A stretch of 64,000 nt of DNA, from positions 620,001 through 684,000 of the forward strand of contig CATQHT010000002.1 of the NCBI GenBank assembly GCA_958296045.1, read 5' to 3'. The notes below the pieces were generated by a model. The model ran no database searches. It saw only the letters and a list, made by a program, of their open reading frames with translations, and had not been told where the DNA came from. The translations under genes and the position numbers were made by a program. Below, in pieces: positions 44,787 to 54,632 of the stretch. Every line of letters begins with the position of its first letter. Position 1 is the stretch's first letter. The DNA comes from Rhodothermales bacterium (GTDB lineage Bacteria; Bacteroidota; Rhodothermia; Rhodothermales; Bin80).

Positions 44787-47504
44787 TCATGGCAGGATCT
44801 CGACCGGAAAGTCCGCAAGTTGTGCCCTGGTGAGAGCAGCGTACGCCTGATTGCCGATCACCAGATCATATGGACCCTCATCTGGCAGGCCCTCAACCTT
44901 GAGGTGTACGCGGTATGGCTTTTCGTATGGCACCGGGAGCGCTGACAGAAGCCTCGAGACCTCTATGGTCAGCGTTTGACCCTCCAGCGCATATCGCCGG
45001 ACTGCAAGCCCATCCACACCCACCGCGAGGCCACGCTCCACATCAACATACAGTCCGCCCAACAGCCGGAGCACATCGGCTGCGGCCATGAGTCCACCAA
45101 CTTCAGCCCAACTTGGGCCGGAGCGCAGCGGAGTCTGTGGAAAACCCTCATGATCGATGTTTTCCGGCCCCAGCCCCAGTGGAAACGTCGGGGCGTTATA
45201 GATGCCATTCTGTACGTGACGAGGATGGGTGACCAGCGTCAGCGAGGAGCGCGCAGCCGCGACTCCACGTTCCATCAGATCTTGCCGGCCAGCCAGAAGT
45301 CCCAAGCGTACCAGTATGCCAGCAAAACGGTGATCGCGCTGATCCAGCCATTCCGCGTCGCCAATCTGTGAGGAAAAACCGCCAAACGGGTACGCCGTGA
45401 TGATGTAGTGCGGCGCCCACACCGTCTGCAGCAGGCTGGCGTAGTCCGCAACAGCCACTGCGGCATCCAGGAATTGGCGGTCGCCGCTTGTTTCGAAGAG
45501 GGACACGAACCCTTGCAGGGCCCAAGACATCGCCATGGCATTGCGTGGCGGCTGCCCAGTACGTTCATCAAAAAAGGTTTCAGCCTTCACTGCGCACGAA
45601 TAGAGCGCTTCGAAATCAACCCACCGCTGCGTAGGCAGCACTTCGTTTATCAGGAATAGCGCGGCGCGCGTGGCTGCGGACAGATAGTGCTCTTCTCCCG
45701 TAGCGCGATAGAGCTCGCTCAAAACCCACACATTCGCGCCGCCTTCCGCATTCCACCGCATGCTGGGTCGCGGCACAAGGTGTTCGTCGAACCAAGCAGG
45801 TACGCTTCCGTCCGGCTCCATGCGGTCGATCAAGAAGTCTCCAAATCGGCGGACATACGTCAGAATGCGCGGATCCTTCTCAAAGAGACGATGAAATTCC
45901 ATCAGATATCCGGCGGTAACGCTCGCTGATGCCGTATGGTAGTCAGACTCTTCCCAGTTCCAATACGTCCGCGTTTCGTCCGGGTCATATCCCTGGCTCG
46001 GGAACTGCCATAGGCTGCGCTTCCAGCGACGCGCATCGAGGTCATACAGAGCAGGAAACAGTCCCTCGCTCTGCGGAGCCGTAAGCGTTAGGTTGACGAT
46101 GCGCCGCGCCTTATCAATGAGCTTGGCATCGCCCAGCTCTTGTCCCCAATAATAGAGTCCGCTCGCATCGGCCATGTTGTTCCACCAAGCGGTGTTGTAC
46201 GTCAGGTGAAACCACTGCGGTGCCGTCAATCGCAGCATACCCACCGGCAGGTCATCCATCTCCCACTCCTGCCAGGAATTCCAGTCATCGGGACCTTCTG
46301 GATCCCTGTGGACCATTTCGGGCACGCCAGCGGAGAATTCAACAGTGTAGCCCTTGTACGAAAAACTGGCCGGATACAGTGTGGTCGCGTAGTCCGCAAG
46401 CGGCATGGCCTGCGGCCTGGGCCGCTGCATATGACGTGAACCATAACGCTCCCATAGAAACCTTGACGCCCGCCGGTATCCGAGGTTTGGCTCCGCGTCG
46501 GCAGCTAAGAGCAAATCCATGCCGTAGCGCACTACACGGTTGGACAGCGTGCGAACCAGCGTGCCGCCCGCGTTTTCGTGGCGCCAGTAGACATGCTGCT
46601 CCGTGATGACATCCATCATGCCATAGGCCACAAGCGGGTGGTTGGTCATGCCTGAAACAAGCTCCAAGTCAAGTACGGCCGGCAGGGAAATCCTGGACGA
46701 ATCAATCGGTACGCCGAATATCCAGCGATGCTTTTGCGGGCGGGCTTCCTGCGCATACACCACGTGCGCATTGATCTTGTCCACATCAGGGACAATGGCG
46801 GCAAACAGACCGCCTTTCTGTACAATGGCGGCGGGCGAAAAGAATGCCCGGTCCCCGACAACGTCGCCCGGCGAGCGCTTGTACGCCGGCAGGTGCGTGA
46901 AATCGGGTGCTCCTGCTTCGGCAAATGCGAATGGGGATAGCAAATACTCAAGGCGTGGCGGATCATCCTGCAGCTCTCCACGCACATCAATGTGGACGGA
47001 CGCTTCTTGTGCTCGCAGCGTCATCGTTTGCTGCACATGTACTTTTTCGGTCGTACCGGACAACGTGATCTGCACCTGGTCGCGTTCATGGACCGTAACT
47101 TCCACCGCATCGAGCACTTCGGACACAATGATCCGATAGGCTTCCGCCACGCGTAGCGCGCGTCCGTGCTCGTTGGAGCGGTCCAAGTATAATTCCGTCG
47201 TGCTGGTAGGCCGGGGACTGGGCGGCCTGAATGCTTCCGCAACACGCACCCACTCGCCGCCCTTTGCCGCGAAGAACGTCTGGCTTATCCCAACCGAATC
47301 CGGCTCGACAACGATCTTTACAAAGTCATTGGCAATAGTTACGCGCCCATCGGCCTCATGCACCGTGACCTGACCCCAGACCGATCCAGTTGCCATGACT
47401 GCAACCAGCGTGGCTAGGCCAGCACGCCGCAGCGTGGCTGCCGCACAGGCGAGTATGCTGCTAAGTGCGGCGTGGGGTGTCCATGAGTATGCAGCGTGAC
47501 GCAT
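44787..47504 (-). CDS. secreted (alpha/alpha)-toroid protein, probable polysaccharide-active enzyme
   Basis: Counted from the ATG at 47504 the product has 905 residues with a signal peptide (LATLVAVMATGSVWGQ). An N-terminal beta domain (about 45-330) is followed by a helical toroid (about 380-770), with repeats like WWNNMADASGLYYWGQELGDAKLIDKARR and GANVWVLSELYRATGEEHYLSAATRAALFLINEVLP. A small beta C-terminus closes it. This layout occurs in polysaccharide lyases and glycoside hydrolases with an (alpha/alpha)6 barrel. I cannot name the family, and catalytic residues are not identified. It is the last gene of the sulfatase-containing unit, which supports a role in glycan breakdown. A longer frame to 47603 exists, but its N-terminus would spoil the signal. 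Confidence 0.75.
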   Translation of the reverse strand: MRHAAYSWTPHAALSSILACAAATLRRAGLATLVAVMATGSVWGQVTVHEADGRVTIANDFVKIVVEPDSVGISQTFFAAKGGEWVRVAEAFRPPSPRPTSTTELYLDRSNEHGRALRVAEAYRIIVSEVLDAVEVTVHERDQVQITLSGTTEKVHVQQTMTLRAQEASVHIDVRGELQDDPPRLEYLLSPFAFAEAGAPDFTHLPAYKRSPGDVVGDRAFFSPAAIVQKGGLFAAIVPDVDKINAHVVYAQEARPQKHRWIFGVPIDSSRISLPAVLDLELVSGMTNHPLVAYGMMDVITEQHVYWRHENAGGTLVRTLSNRVVRYGMDLLLAADAEPNLGYRRASRFLWERYGSRHMQRPRPQAMPLADYATTLYPASFSYKGYTVEFSAGVPEMVHRDPEGPDDWNSWQEWEMDDLPVGMLRLTAPQWFHLTYNTAWWNNMADASGLYYWGQELGDAKLIDKARRIVNLTLTAPQSEGLFPALYDLDARRWKRSLWQFPSQGYDPDETRTYWNWEESDYHTASASVTAGYLMEFHRLFEKDPRILTYVRRFGDFLIDRMEPDGSVPAWFDEHLVPRPSMRWNAEGGANVWVLSELYRATGEEHYLSAATRAALFLINEVLPTQRWVDFEALYSCAVKAETFFDERTGQPPRNAMAMSWALQGFVSLFETSGDRQFLDAAVAVADYASLLQTVWAPHYIITAYPFGGFSSQIGDAEWLDQRDHRFAGILVRLGLLAGRQDLMERGVAAARSSLTLVTHPRHVQNGIYNAPTFPLGLGPENIDHEGFPQTPLRSGPSWAEVGGLMAAADVLRLLGGLYVDVERGLAVGVDGLAVRRYALEGQTLTIEVSRLLSALPVPYEKPYRVHLKVEGLPDEGPYDLVIGNQAYAALTRAQLADFPVEILP

Positions 47505-47602
47505 CGTATCGACCTTAGTTCGGTGGTGGGCGGTACCGGTAGAAGTCAGGTGTTCATGGGCGCTCGCCGCCGCCGCTGGGTGCGGGCTCCGCGCCGGTTG
47601 CA

Positions 47603-49111
47603 TCAGTCAGGTGTGACATCACGGCCTAGGTTGTGGTGACCTTGCTGCGTGCGCAGGTGCCGAAGGCGCCTGCGATCGTCCATCAAGTGCCTGATACGAC
47701 GCTGGTCGCGCCCTGCCCGCTCCCAGGACCCTAGCTCATCCCGGGCTCGCGCTGCTTCTGCGAGCAACCGTTGTACGATCCCCGGATGCTGAGACGCCAC
47801 ATCACGTGACTCGCCAGGATCTTCATTCAGGTCGAACAGAAGTGGCTCTGCAAGCTCACGCAAACCGGTTTCCCACCAAACCAGCATTTCAGTGCGACGC
47901 GGCAGGTGCAGTTTCCACCTTCCCTCACGCACAGCCTGCAGGTTCAGCCCGTTGTAGTAGTAGAACACGCGGGTTCCGGCGGTCATTGACGCGTCTCCGT
48001 ACAGCAGCGGGCCAAGGTCAATGCCGTCGATGATGCGGTCCTCGGGCAATTGTGCACCCGCGAGCGTGGCTATAGTTGGCAGAAGGTCCATCGCATTTGC
48101 CATCGCATGGCTGGTCCGCCCTGCCGTGATACGCGCAGACCAGCGCATGATGCAAGGTACGCGCATTCCTCCTTCAAACGTACTACCCTTGCCGCCACGC
48201 AGCGGCCCGTTCGAGCCGTAGGCAGCGGAGGGGCTCGACCCATTGTCGGAGGCGAAGATCACTAGCGTATCCGCGGCAATTCCGGTGTCCACCAACGCGT
48301 CTAGGATCTCACCCGTGCTCCAGTCCATTTCCTCCACCATATCACCGTAGACACCGCCCTGGGACCTTCCCGCAAACCGCGGATTTGGCATCCATGGGGC
48401 ATGCGCCCGGGTGTGCGGCAGATAAAGAAAGAATGGTCGTCCGGGTTTCGCACGTATGAATTCCACGGCACGCCGCGTAAAGTGCTCGGTCACGGTAGTC
48501 ACATGGGCATCTGGATCTACGATGCCGTCGTCTTCCAATAGCGGAGTGGATCCATCGGGGTTCGTGTTGCCCACCATCCCGTAAAACAGGTCGAACCCAT
48601 GTCTTTTGGGGTGGAACTCTGACTTGGAAGTAAAGCCGGCATGTGTGCGGTAGTCGAATCCTGCGGGAATGCCTAGGTGCCACTTTCCAATGCAGGCCGT
48701 TCGGTACCCTTGCGCTTTCAGCAATTCGGCCACCGTTACTTCGCTTTCCTGCAATCCCAGGTCAGAATAAACGCCGCCGACAGCAAAAGGCATACCACAG
48801 CGTGACGGGTAGCGCCCGGTAAGCAGGGAGGCACGCGAAGGGCTGCACACCGAACACAGGGAGTGATAGTCTGTGAATCGAATCCCCTGCTCCGCCAAGC
48901 GGTCAAGATGCGGCGTCCTGATGGTGGAAGATCCGTAACATCCCAGATCGCCATAGCCTAAGTCATCGGCATAGATGATAATGATGCTGGGGCCTTTCGC
49001 CTGCGACGCTGCACCCCAGCAGCCAGCACCAGTAGCGACCGCGGCGCAAGCTACCGACTTGAGAAAACTCCGGCGGGTAACGCTTCCCAGATGTTTTGGC
49101 CGACTACTCAT
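47603..49111 (-). CDS. type I sulfatase, Tat-exported
   Basis: The 502-residue protein starts with a twin-arginine signal (TRRSFLKSVACAAVATGAG). The alkaline-phosphatase-like core follows: IIIIYADDLGYGDLGCYG binds calcium. Cys89 lies in CSVCSPSRASLLTGR, the C-S-P-S-R site in which Cys is converted to formylglycine. Further signatures are GKWHLG, PFFLYLPHTRAHAPWM, and FASDNGSSPSAAYG. It removes sulfate esters in the periplasm or outside. The ATG at 49111 has AGGAGG just upstream and overlaps the end of the ankyrin gene by eight bases. The maturation enzyme (anSME or FGE) is not in the window. Confidence 0.94.
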   Translation of the reverse strand: MSSRPKHLGSVTRRSFLKSVACAAVATGAGCWGAASQAKGPSIIIIYADDLGYGDLGCYGSSTIRTPHLDRLAEQGIRFTDYHSLCSVCSPSRASLLTGRYPSRCGMPFAVGGVYSDLGLQESEVTVAELLKAQGYRTACIGKWHLGIPAGFDYRTHAGFTSKSEFHPKRHGFDLFYGMVGNTNPDGSTPLLEDDGIVDPDAHVTTVTEHFTRRAVEFIRAKPGRPFFLYLPHTRAHAPWMPNPRFAGRSQGGVYGDMVEEMDWSTGEILDALVDTGIAADTLVIFASDNGSSPSAAYGSNGPLRGGKGSTFEGGMRVPCIMRWSARITAGRTSHAMANAMDLLPTIATLAGAQLPEDRIIDGIDLGPLLYGDASMTAGTRVFYYYNGLNLQAVREGRWKLHLPRRTEMLVWWETGLRELAEPLLFDLNEDPGESRDVASQHPGIVQRLLAEAARARDELGSWERAGRDQRRIRHLMDDRRRLRHLRTQQGHHNLGRDVTPD

Positions 49112-49718
49112 TTCCACCTCCTATCGCCGGGGCATCGTCCATATAATCTTTGAGAAACCGCGCCACATGGTCATGGCCGTAGTGCGTGGCAAGTTCCAAC
49201 GGCGTTGGCCCGGTCCCGCTCTGCGTGCCTGCGTCCGCTCCTGCGGCCACCAATTCCTTGGCCAAGACCAGACTTCCGCTGAAGGCTGCCCAGTGAAGCG
49301 GTGTCCAGCGGTGCGCGCCGTTCTTGGCAGAAATGTCTGCTCCGGCCGCGATCAGTACGCGACCTGTGCCCTCTTGTCCTGCCATCGCCGCCCGCAACAG
49401 CGGCGTCCAGCCGTCGATACCTTCGGCCTGCACATTAGCACCCCACTCGAGAAGGTGCACAGCCATTTCCTCATGGCCGAGCTTTGCTGCGCGGTGCAAG
49501 GGAGTCCAGCCACCTGTCCCCGTGAGATCCACCGTGGCCCCGACTTCGAGCAGCGCACGTGCTACTACCACATTGCCCGTAGCCGCCGCGCGGTGCAGCG
49601 GAGCCCAGTCTCCTAGAATACCATCCGCATTGGCACCCCCTTCCAGCAGGGCGGTGACCCTCTCGAGGTCGCCGGTTTCCACAGCGAGATGCAGCGCGTT
49701 GTCTACTTGGCTTTGCAT
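49104..49718 (-). CDS. ankyrin-repeat protein
   Basis: The 204-residue product counted from ATG 49718 consists almost wholly of about six ankyrin repeats of 33 residues, seen as G-ADG...WAPLHRAAATGNVVVARALLEVGA, GGWTPLHRAAKLGHEEMAVHLLEWGA, GWTPLLRAAMAGQEGTGRVLIAAGA, WTPLHWAAFSGSLVLAKELVAAGA and TPLELATHYGHDHVARFLKDY. No signal peptide is visible, so it is probably cytoplasmic unless exported by an unknown route. It lies between two sulfatase genes on the same strand, 44 bp after one and overlapping the other. A protein-binding role is expected; its partner is unknown. Confidence 0.85.
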   Translation of the reverse strand: MQSQVDNALHLAVETGDLERVTALLEGGANADGILGDWAPLHRAAATGNVVVARALLEVGATVDLTGTGGWTPLHRAAKLGHEEMAVHLLEWGANVQAEGIDGWTPLLRAAMAGQEGTGRVLIAAGADISAKNGAHRWTPLHWAAFSGSLVLAKELVAAGADAGTQSGTGPTPLELATHYGHDHVARFLKDYMDDAPAIGGGNE

Positions 49719-49762
49719 TAAAGCCCTGGAAGTTGGCTTTGCTTTAAGCGTCCTGATGCATA

Positions 49763-51436
49763 CTACTCGAACACCAGTTCCATGTGGTTCCGATACCACT
49801 GTAATTCAAGCTGCTCGCGGGCATCGAGGCCGTCTTGCCGGTTCAATAGCTGAAAACGATACTGCCTGAATGCTCGCATATCTTCTTGCATGCTGCGACT
49901 GGCTTCACGCCAGTGCTCGCTCCCGAGCCACTGCTTCGGGTCTGGGTAGGCCGGATGGGAGAAGCCGGTCGGCCGCACACCGATCCCTTGTTGGTCGTAG
50001 TCCCCCAGTTCCTCGCGCGCCCGGTCGGCCAACGCTGACAGTCGAGCTACGATTGCTGGATGCTGTGCTGCCAGATCGTGCTCCTCACCGATATCAGCCT
50101 GCAAGTCATAGAGCTGCGGCGACTGCATCAATGTAGTATTTACCGTGAACCAATCGGCACACTCTCCATATATGCCATCTCGCGGCTCGGGCCGCGCAAG
50201 ATGCAGCTTCCAGCGGCCTGCCCGAACAGCTTGCAGCCATGTGCCCGCGTAATAGTAGTAGACCTCATGTGGGCTCCGTGCACCTTTGTCCGCCTGCATC
50301 AGCGGCCAGAGATTCTTACCGTCTATTGTGCGGTCCTGCGGCAGCTGTGCCCCGGCCAAGTGGGCGAACGTAGGCATGAAGTCCATTACGGTTGCCAACT
50401 CACTGCACACCGTGCCAGCCGGAATATGTCCCGGCCACCGCATCACACATGGTACACGAATACCACCCTCCCATGTCGTCAACTTACCGCCGCGCAGGGG
50501 AATGGCCGAGCCTGACTGATCTCCAAAGCCCAGCCAAGGTCCGTTGTCAGAGGTGTAGACTACCAGTGTTCGGTTATCCAGGCCAAGGTCCTGCAGTGCA
50601 TCAAGAATGCGCCCGGTGCACCAGTCAATCTCTTCAATGGCGTCGCCGTACAGGCCAGTGTTGGAGGCCCCCGCAAACTCCTTCCCAGGATAAATCGGGA
50701 TGTGCGGCATGGGGTGCGCCAGATACAGAAAGAAGGGGCGCTCGCGATGCTGCTCGATAAACCGTATGCTCTCACTGGTGTAGTCCTGCGTGAAGCGAAA
50801 AAAGTCGGGCCTTTCGGTAAGTTTTCTGTCGTTGTAGAAAAGGGGCACCGCGAAGTTTTCGAATGGTTGCGTCCCGGTCACAATTCGCGTTCCGTAGAAC
50901 AGGTCAAAGCCCTGGCGATTCGGTGCGAAGAGATCGTCTTGGCCCAAATGCCACTTGCCAACGCAGGCTGTAGCATACCCGTGGCTCTTGAGCATGTCCG
51001 CTATCGTCACCTCTTGCGGACTCATGCCGAATGGTGCACCATACAGGTGGACATCAGGAACACCGGCTCGTACTGGGTAACTGCCGGTTAGCAGCGCAGC
51101 CCTTGAAGGCGAACAAATGGGGCTTGCGTAGAAGTCGGTGAATCGGATCCCTTCTTCAGCCATGCGATCAATGCGGGGCGTCTGGATGTTTGGCGAGCCG
51201 TACACACCCAAGTCATTGTAGCCTTGGTCATCGGTAAAGATGATGACAAAGTTGGGTGCCTCGCCGCGCGCCGATCGGCACGCCTGAAGCAAACCGGACA
51301 GGCCCAGCGCTGCGGCGCCGACTCCGAGCGTCTGTAGAAAGTTGCGTCGACTTCGTGGCTTATGCGTCTTTATCGTATCAGCAGGCTGCAGCGCAACGTT
51401 CCGTGATCCAGCCGCTTGGTGAAGGTGGTAGGCCAT
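49763..51436 (-). CDS. type I sulfatase, Tat-exported
   Basis: The 557-residue protein starts with a twin-arginine signal (SRRNFLQTLGVGAAALGLSG, then a lipobox-like QAC). The catalytic Cys108 in PICSPSRAALLTGSYP gives the C-S-P-S-R motif. FVIIFTDDQGYNDLGVYG binds calcium, and CVGKWHLGQDD, FLYLAHPMPHIP and YTSDNGPWLGFGD complete the active site. It is a second sulfatase, clearly different in sequence from the one at 47603 and longer at its C-terminus, so it may act on another sulfate position. It follows the PorV-type gene on the same strand. Confidence 0.94.
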   Translation of the reverse strand: MAYHLHQAAGSRNVALQPADTIKTHKPRSRRNFLQTLGVGAAALGLSGLLQACRSARGEAPNFVIIFTDDQGYNDLGVYGSPNIQTPRIDRMAEEGIRFTDFYASPICSPSRAALLTGSYPVRAGVPDVHLYGAPFGMSPQEVTIADMLKSHGYATACVGKWHLGQDDLFAPNRQGFDLFYGTRIVTGTQPFENFAVPLFYNDRKLTERPDFFRFTQDYTSESIRFIEQHRERPFFLYLAHPMPHIPIYPGKEFAGASNTGLYGDAIEEIDWCTGRILDALQDLGLDNRTLVVYTSDNGPWLGFGDQSGSAIPLRGGKLTTWEGGIRVPCVMRWPGHIPAGTVCSELATVMDFMPTFAHLAGAQLPQDRTIDGKNLWPLMQADKGARSPHEVYYYYAGTWLQAVRAGRWKLHLARPEPRDGIYGECADWFTVNTTLMQSPQLYDLQADIGEEHDLAAQHPAIVARLSALADRAREELGDYDQQGIGVRPTGFSHPAYPDPKQWLGSEHWREASRSMQEDMRAFRQYRFQLLNRQDGLDAREQLELQWYRNHMELVFE

Positions 51437-51502
51437 GGAATCCTACAGAGCTCGCACTGCCGCATAAGAGTTCTTCACCCAAAGCGCGCCCGACTTGTCC
51501 CG

Positions 51503-52558
51503 CTAAAGGCTGAATGCCATGGATACGAGGTGCACCGCACCGAGCTTGCCGAAGGCCCAATAGGCGTAGCCTACCGATAGCTCGTAACCTCCGACGCCGG
51601 CGTTCACGCCCGTACCGAGGGTCAGGCCTTCCTCGTCATAATTGTAGCGGTACCCTGCGCGGAGCTTCAGCAGATCACGAAAGGAATACTCCGTTCCAAC
51701 GTTAACCTTTTCTGGGCCATCGTTCGGGTGCACGAATTCCACTGCCATTGTCCACAGATGCATACTGCCCGCGCCTCCTTCCAGCAGGTCGTAGGCCGCG
51801 CCGAAGCTGAAGTTGACGGGCATCCGGATGTCCGCCGGCTCGTAGCCTATGCGCTCATCGAACTCGGCAATCTGCGTGTCAGGGCCAATGTTGCGTCCCA
51901 CCATGGTGACGCGCAGGCTCCGAATTCCGGTATAGAAAACCGTGCCGATGTCTATAGCCCAGGCGCCGACCGTAGCATCATCCAGCGTCTCAGAGATGTA
52001 TTTGGCGTTCACACCGAAGTGCAACTGGTCGGTGACCCTGCGCGCAATACTTGCTCCGATGGCCAAGTCTTGTGCCGTGACTGTGCCCAAGTCTGTCAGC
52101 ACATCGACCCGGCCGGTAGGCAGGCCGTCCTGCAGGATGGGTCTGTTTTCTGTTCGGGGCATGTCCCCGTAATCCAGGAAAAGGACGTTGACTCCGATCG
52201 TACCGATGCCCTCGAAGTACCGCGCAGCCGCTGCGCTCGAATAGTTGATGTCGGCAAACCAGCGCACATGGTTCAGGCTTATGTCGATGTTCTCCACGCC
52301 CACCGTTGCGGCCGGATTGGAAAACGCGGACGATGCACCACTGTAGCCCAGCGATGAGTTGATACCACCCATGCCCGCCTGGCGTGCACTGGAAGGCAGT
52401 TTCAGAAACTGGAAGCCGGCCTGTCCGACACGGCTAAAGTCCTGCGGCGGAACGCCCTTGCCTATGTTGGGATCTCCCTGCCCGTACGCGATGGAGTACG
52501 GGGCCGCAATCATGAGTGCGGCGCAGGCCAGACAAAGGAGGCATGTTGATCGTTTCAT
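51503..52558 (-). CDS. PorV/PorQ-family outer-membrane beta-barrel protein
   Basis: The 351-residue product has a signal peptide (LLCLACAALMIAAPYSIAYGQ). It then has the diagnostic PorV/PorQ stretch QAGFQFLKLPSSARQAGMGGINSSLGYSGASSAFSNPAA, where most members read ARAAGMG and NPA. Beta strands fill the rest. PorV shuttles type IX cargo to the sortase attachment complex in the outer membrane; PorV paralogues near cargo genes are often dedicated to them (family knowledge). It sits directly between a type IX-like cargo gene and a sulfatase gene, which fits that role. Confidence 0.85.
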   Translation of the reverse strand: MKRSTCLLCLACAALMIAAPYSIAYGQGDPNIGKGVPPQDFSRVGQAGFQFLKLPSSARQAGMGGINSSLGYSGASSAFSNPAATVGVENIDISLNHVRWFADINYSSAAAARYFEGIGTIGVNVLFLDYGDMPRTENRPILQDGLPTGRVDVLTDLGTVTAQDLAIGASIARRVTDQLHFGVNAKYISETLDDATVGAWAIDIGTVFYTGIRSLRVTMVGRNIGPDTQIAEFDERIGYEPADIRMPVNFSFGAAYDLLEGGAGSMHLWTMAVEFVHPNDGPEKVNVGTEYSFRDLLKLRAGYRYNYDEEGLTLGTGVNAGVGGYELSVGYAYWAFGKLGAVHLVSMAFSL

Positions 52559-52603
52559 GACGTACCCCGGTAAATTATGCCAGCGAAATGGACCATTCCG
52601 CCA

Positions 52604-54586
52604 TCACTTGATGATGATGAACTTGCCCGTACTGGACTCACCTACGTGGCCCGGTACTCGTGATTCGATGTGATAGATGTAGACCCCAGGCTGCACGTTC
52701 TGGAAAAAGCGTGTCAACAGGTAGTCACCGTGCAGCGCCGATCCCCAGGCCTCTTCACCAAATCCGTCATCGTGCTCGATCATCCGTATAAGCTCCCCGG
52801 CTACGGTGTAGATGCTGATCGTACACTGTCCAGGAATGTTCAGGAAGCTTATTCGCTTCTCTTCGGACGGATCGGTCAGCCCGCTTACCTGCCGAAATGG
52901 GTTAGGCACTACCAGCACCTGGGACTGATCGTTGCTTGGCGCGGGCTTGGCCGCCAGCGCGTGGTACGTATAGGCAGTAAACCCGCTTTCGAGCCCCTCC
53001 GAGTCATATGAGGTAACCCAGTGACGGTAGGGGATGCCGGGCTTTGCCGACAGGCGGTATGTTACCTTACCCCCAGAGGTCAGCGCCGCTGCCGCCGCCC
53101 GCGGCATGTCGGCGGCCTCTATCCACGGGCCTTCGATGCGCGATTCGGAATGGTACACCTTGTATCCAGCAAAATCGTTTGATCCAGTCAGTGGATCAAC
53201 ATAGTTGGCTGGCACGGCATTCCAGGTAAGTTCAAACCCTTGGGTTCCCGCCTCGATGTCGACGAACAGCTTCACATCGAGTTCGTCCTGGTTGCTGGCA
53301 AATGGCGCATCAGCCACGGTGGGCGGCGGAAACCCGGTGATGCCCTCATTCCAGTTCCCGGTACGCTTGAATCCGTCAACGATGCTAAGGGCCGCCTCCC
53401 AGTTCGCCTTCAGATTGGCAAGTCCCTGCTGCAGGTACTTCTGTGTGGCGTCCAGGCCGCCCAACTCGCTGACGTTGCGGTCCATCGCGCCCAGCGCCAC
53501 TACGCGAATGAGTTCCACCGAGTCTCCTGGAGCAATGTCGTAGGGCCCGATGCCCAGATTGAATGACGGAACACGCTCGTACAGGTTACCATCAATCGTG
53601 CTGCCGTCCCCACTGGCCTGCTGCCAGTCCATTCGCGCCTGCTGCGTGGTCATGCGCGTAAAGACATAGGAAGGATCCCTGTTGGTGGGTTGCCAGAACT
53701 CCGCATCGGGCGCGCCGGGATTCTCATTGAGTATCCTGTGAAAGATGCCCTGATAGACGGTGGTTTCGCCGTGCTTATTCGGTGTTAAGTACACAATGTT
53801 GTCGGTAAACAACTGGGGCGAATAGAGCCGGCGGTCAATGGAGTTCTGGATCGTGATGTTGCCCGGATCCCCCCGGTCGCCCGTCACGTCGCCCGGCGAG
53901 ATACCATAGGCTACTGGCTGCTGGTTCGGCGGCATGGACGTATCGTCATAGAAGACGAAGTTACCTTGCTCAGTGCGGAAATTTCTGAACTCGGTGTCCC
54001 AGATGTATTCGTCATCAAAGGACACGCCGTACGGGATACCGGTGCTGATGTTGATGCCGTAGGCCACGCTGTAGTACCAGTTCTCGATAGCACTTGCGCT
54101 TTCGTTGATGAAGACCTCGCGGTGAATGATGAAGTCGTCGTATTTCGGAAGGCTCCAGACCATGCGCTTGCGCGAGACGGTCAGCGGTATTATCGGATCT
54201 TCCGCCCCTCCAGGGTCAACCGACGACACGGTCTCATAGGAGTATTCTTCGGCTTCGGTGAGGCTCTTGGAGAAGTTGTAGTTCTTAACCTGCGTATGGT
54301 GGACGACGTTGAAGCTCGGCCACCCGGCGGTTATCACTTGCGTGCCCTCAACGTCTCCCGCCCAAAAGCTCATGGTGTTGAACCAATTCGTCGGTGCCTC
54401 GAAGTAACCTGGATATGATGCCAACCAGATCGGCGGGTTGGGCACCGCCTCGCTGATGACGGTCCAGAACTTGCCGCGGGTGAATTGGTGGTCCGTACTT
54501 GCCTGGCCTGAGGCCACCATCGACTGAGCGACCGCCAGCAGGGCGACCGCCAGTATAGCGGAGCAGTTTCGTTTCAGTGTGCTCAT
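52604..54586 (-). CDS. secreted protein with fibronectin-like and type IX-like C-terminal regions
   Basis: The 660-residue product begins with a signal peptide (AILAVALLAVAQSMVASGQA). Its body (30-440) contains aromatic-rich segments with many DPG/PGD turns. A fibronectin type III-like domain follows near 455-560 (GFELTWNAVPANYVDPLTG, AGYKVYHSES). The C-terminus (about 565-660) reads VLVVPNPFRQVSG...TISIYTVAGELIRMIEHDDGF...GVYIYHIESR...GKFIIIK, the pattern of type IX (TIGR04183-like) or FlgD-like sorting domains. Probably a cell-surface protein, perhaps glycan-binding. It lies between the TonB receptor and the PorV-type gene. Confidence 0.78.
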   Translation of the reverse strand: MSTLKRNCSAILAVALLAVAQSMVASGQASTDHQFTRGKFWTVISEAVPNPPIWLASYPGYFEAPTNWFNTMSFWAGDVEGTQVITAGWPSFNVVHHTQVKNYNFSKSLTEAEEYSYETVSSVDPGGAEDPIIPLTVSRKRMVWSLPKYDDFIIHREVFINESASAIENWYYSVAYGINISTGIPYGVSFDDEYIWDTEFRNFRTEQGNFVFYDDTSMPPNQQPVAYGISPGDVTGDRGDPGNITIQNSIDRRLYSPQLFTDNIVYLTPNKHGETTVYQGIFHRILNENPGAPDAEFWQPTNRDPSYVFTRMTTQQARMDWQQASGDGSTIDGNLYERVPSFNLGIGPYDIAPGDSVELIRVVALGAMDRNVSELGGLDATQKYLQQGLANLKANWEAALSIVDGFKRTGNWNEGITGFPPPTVADAPFASNQDELDVKLFVDIEAGTQGFELTWNAVPANYVDPLTGSNDFAGYKVYHSESRIEGPWIEAADMPRAAAAALTSGGKVTYRLSAKPGIPYRHWVTSYDSEGLESGFTAYTYHALAAKPAPSNDQSQVLVVPNPFRQVSGLTDPSEEKRISFLNIPGQCTISIYTVAGELIRMIEHDDGFGEEAWGSALHGDYLLTRFFQNVQPGVYIYHIESRVPGHVGESSTGKFIIIK

Positions 54587-54632
54587 CTATCCCGACTCCG
54601 GTTAAGGGTTAATGGAACAATTCCAGGGAGGC

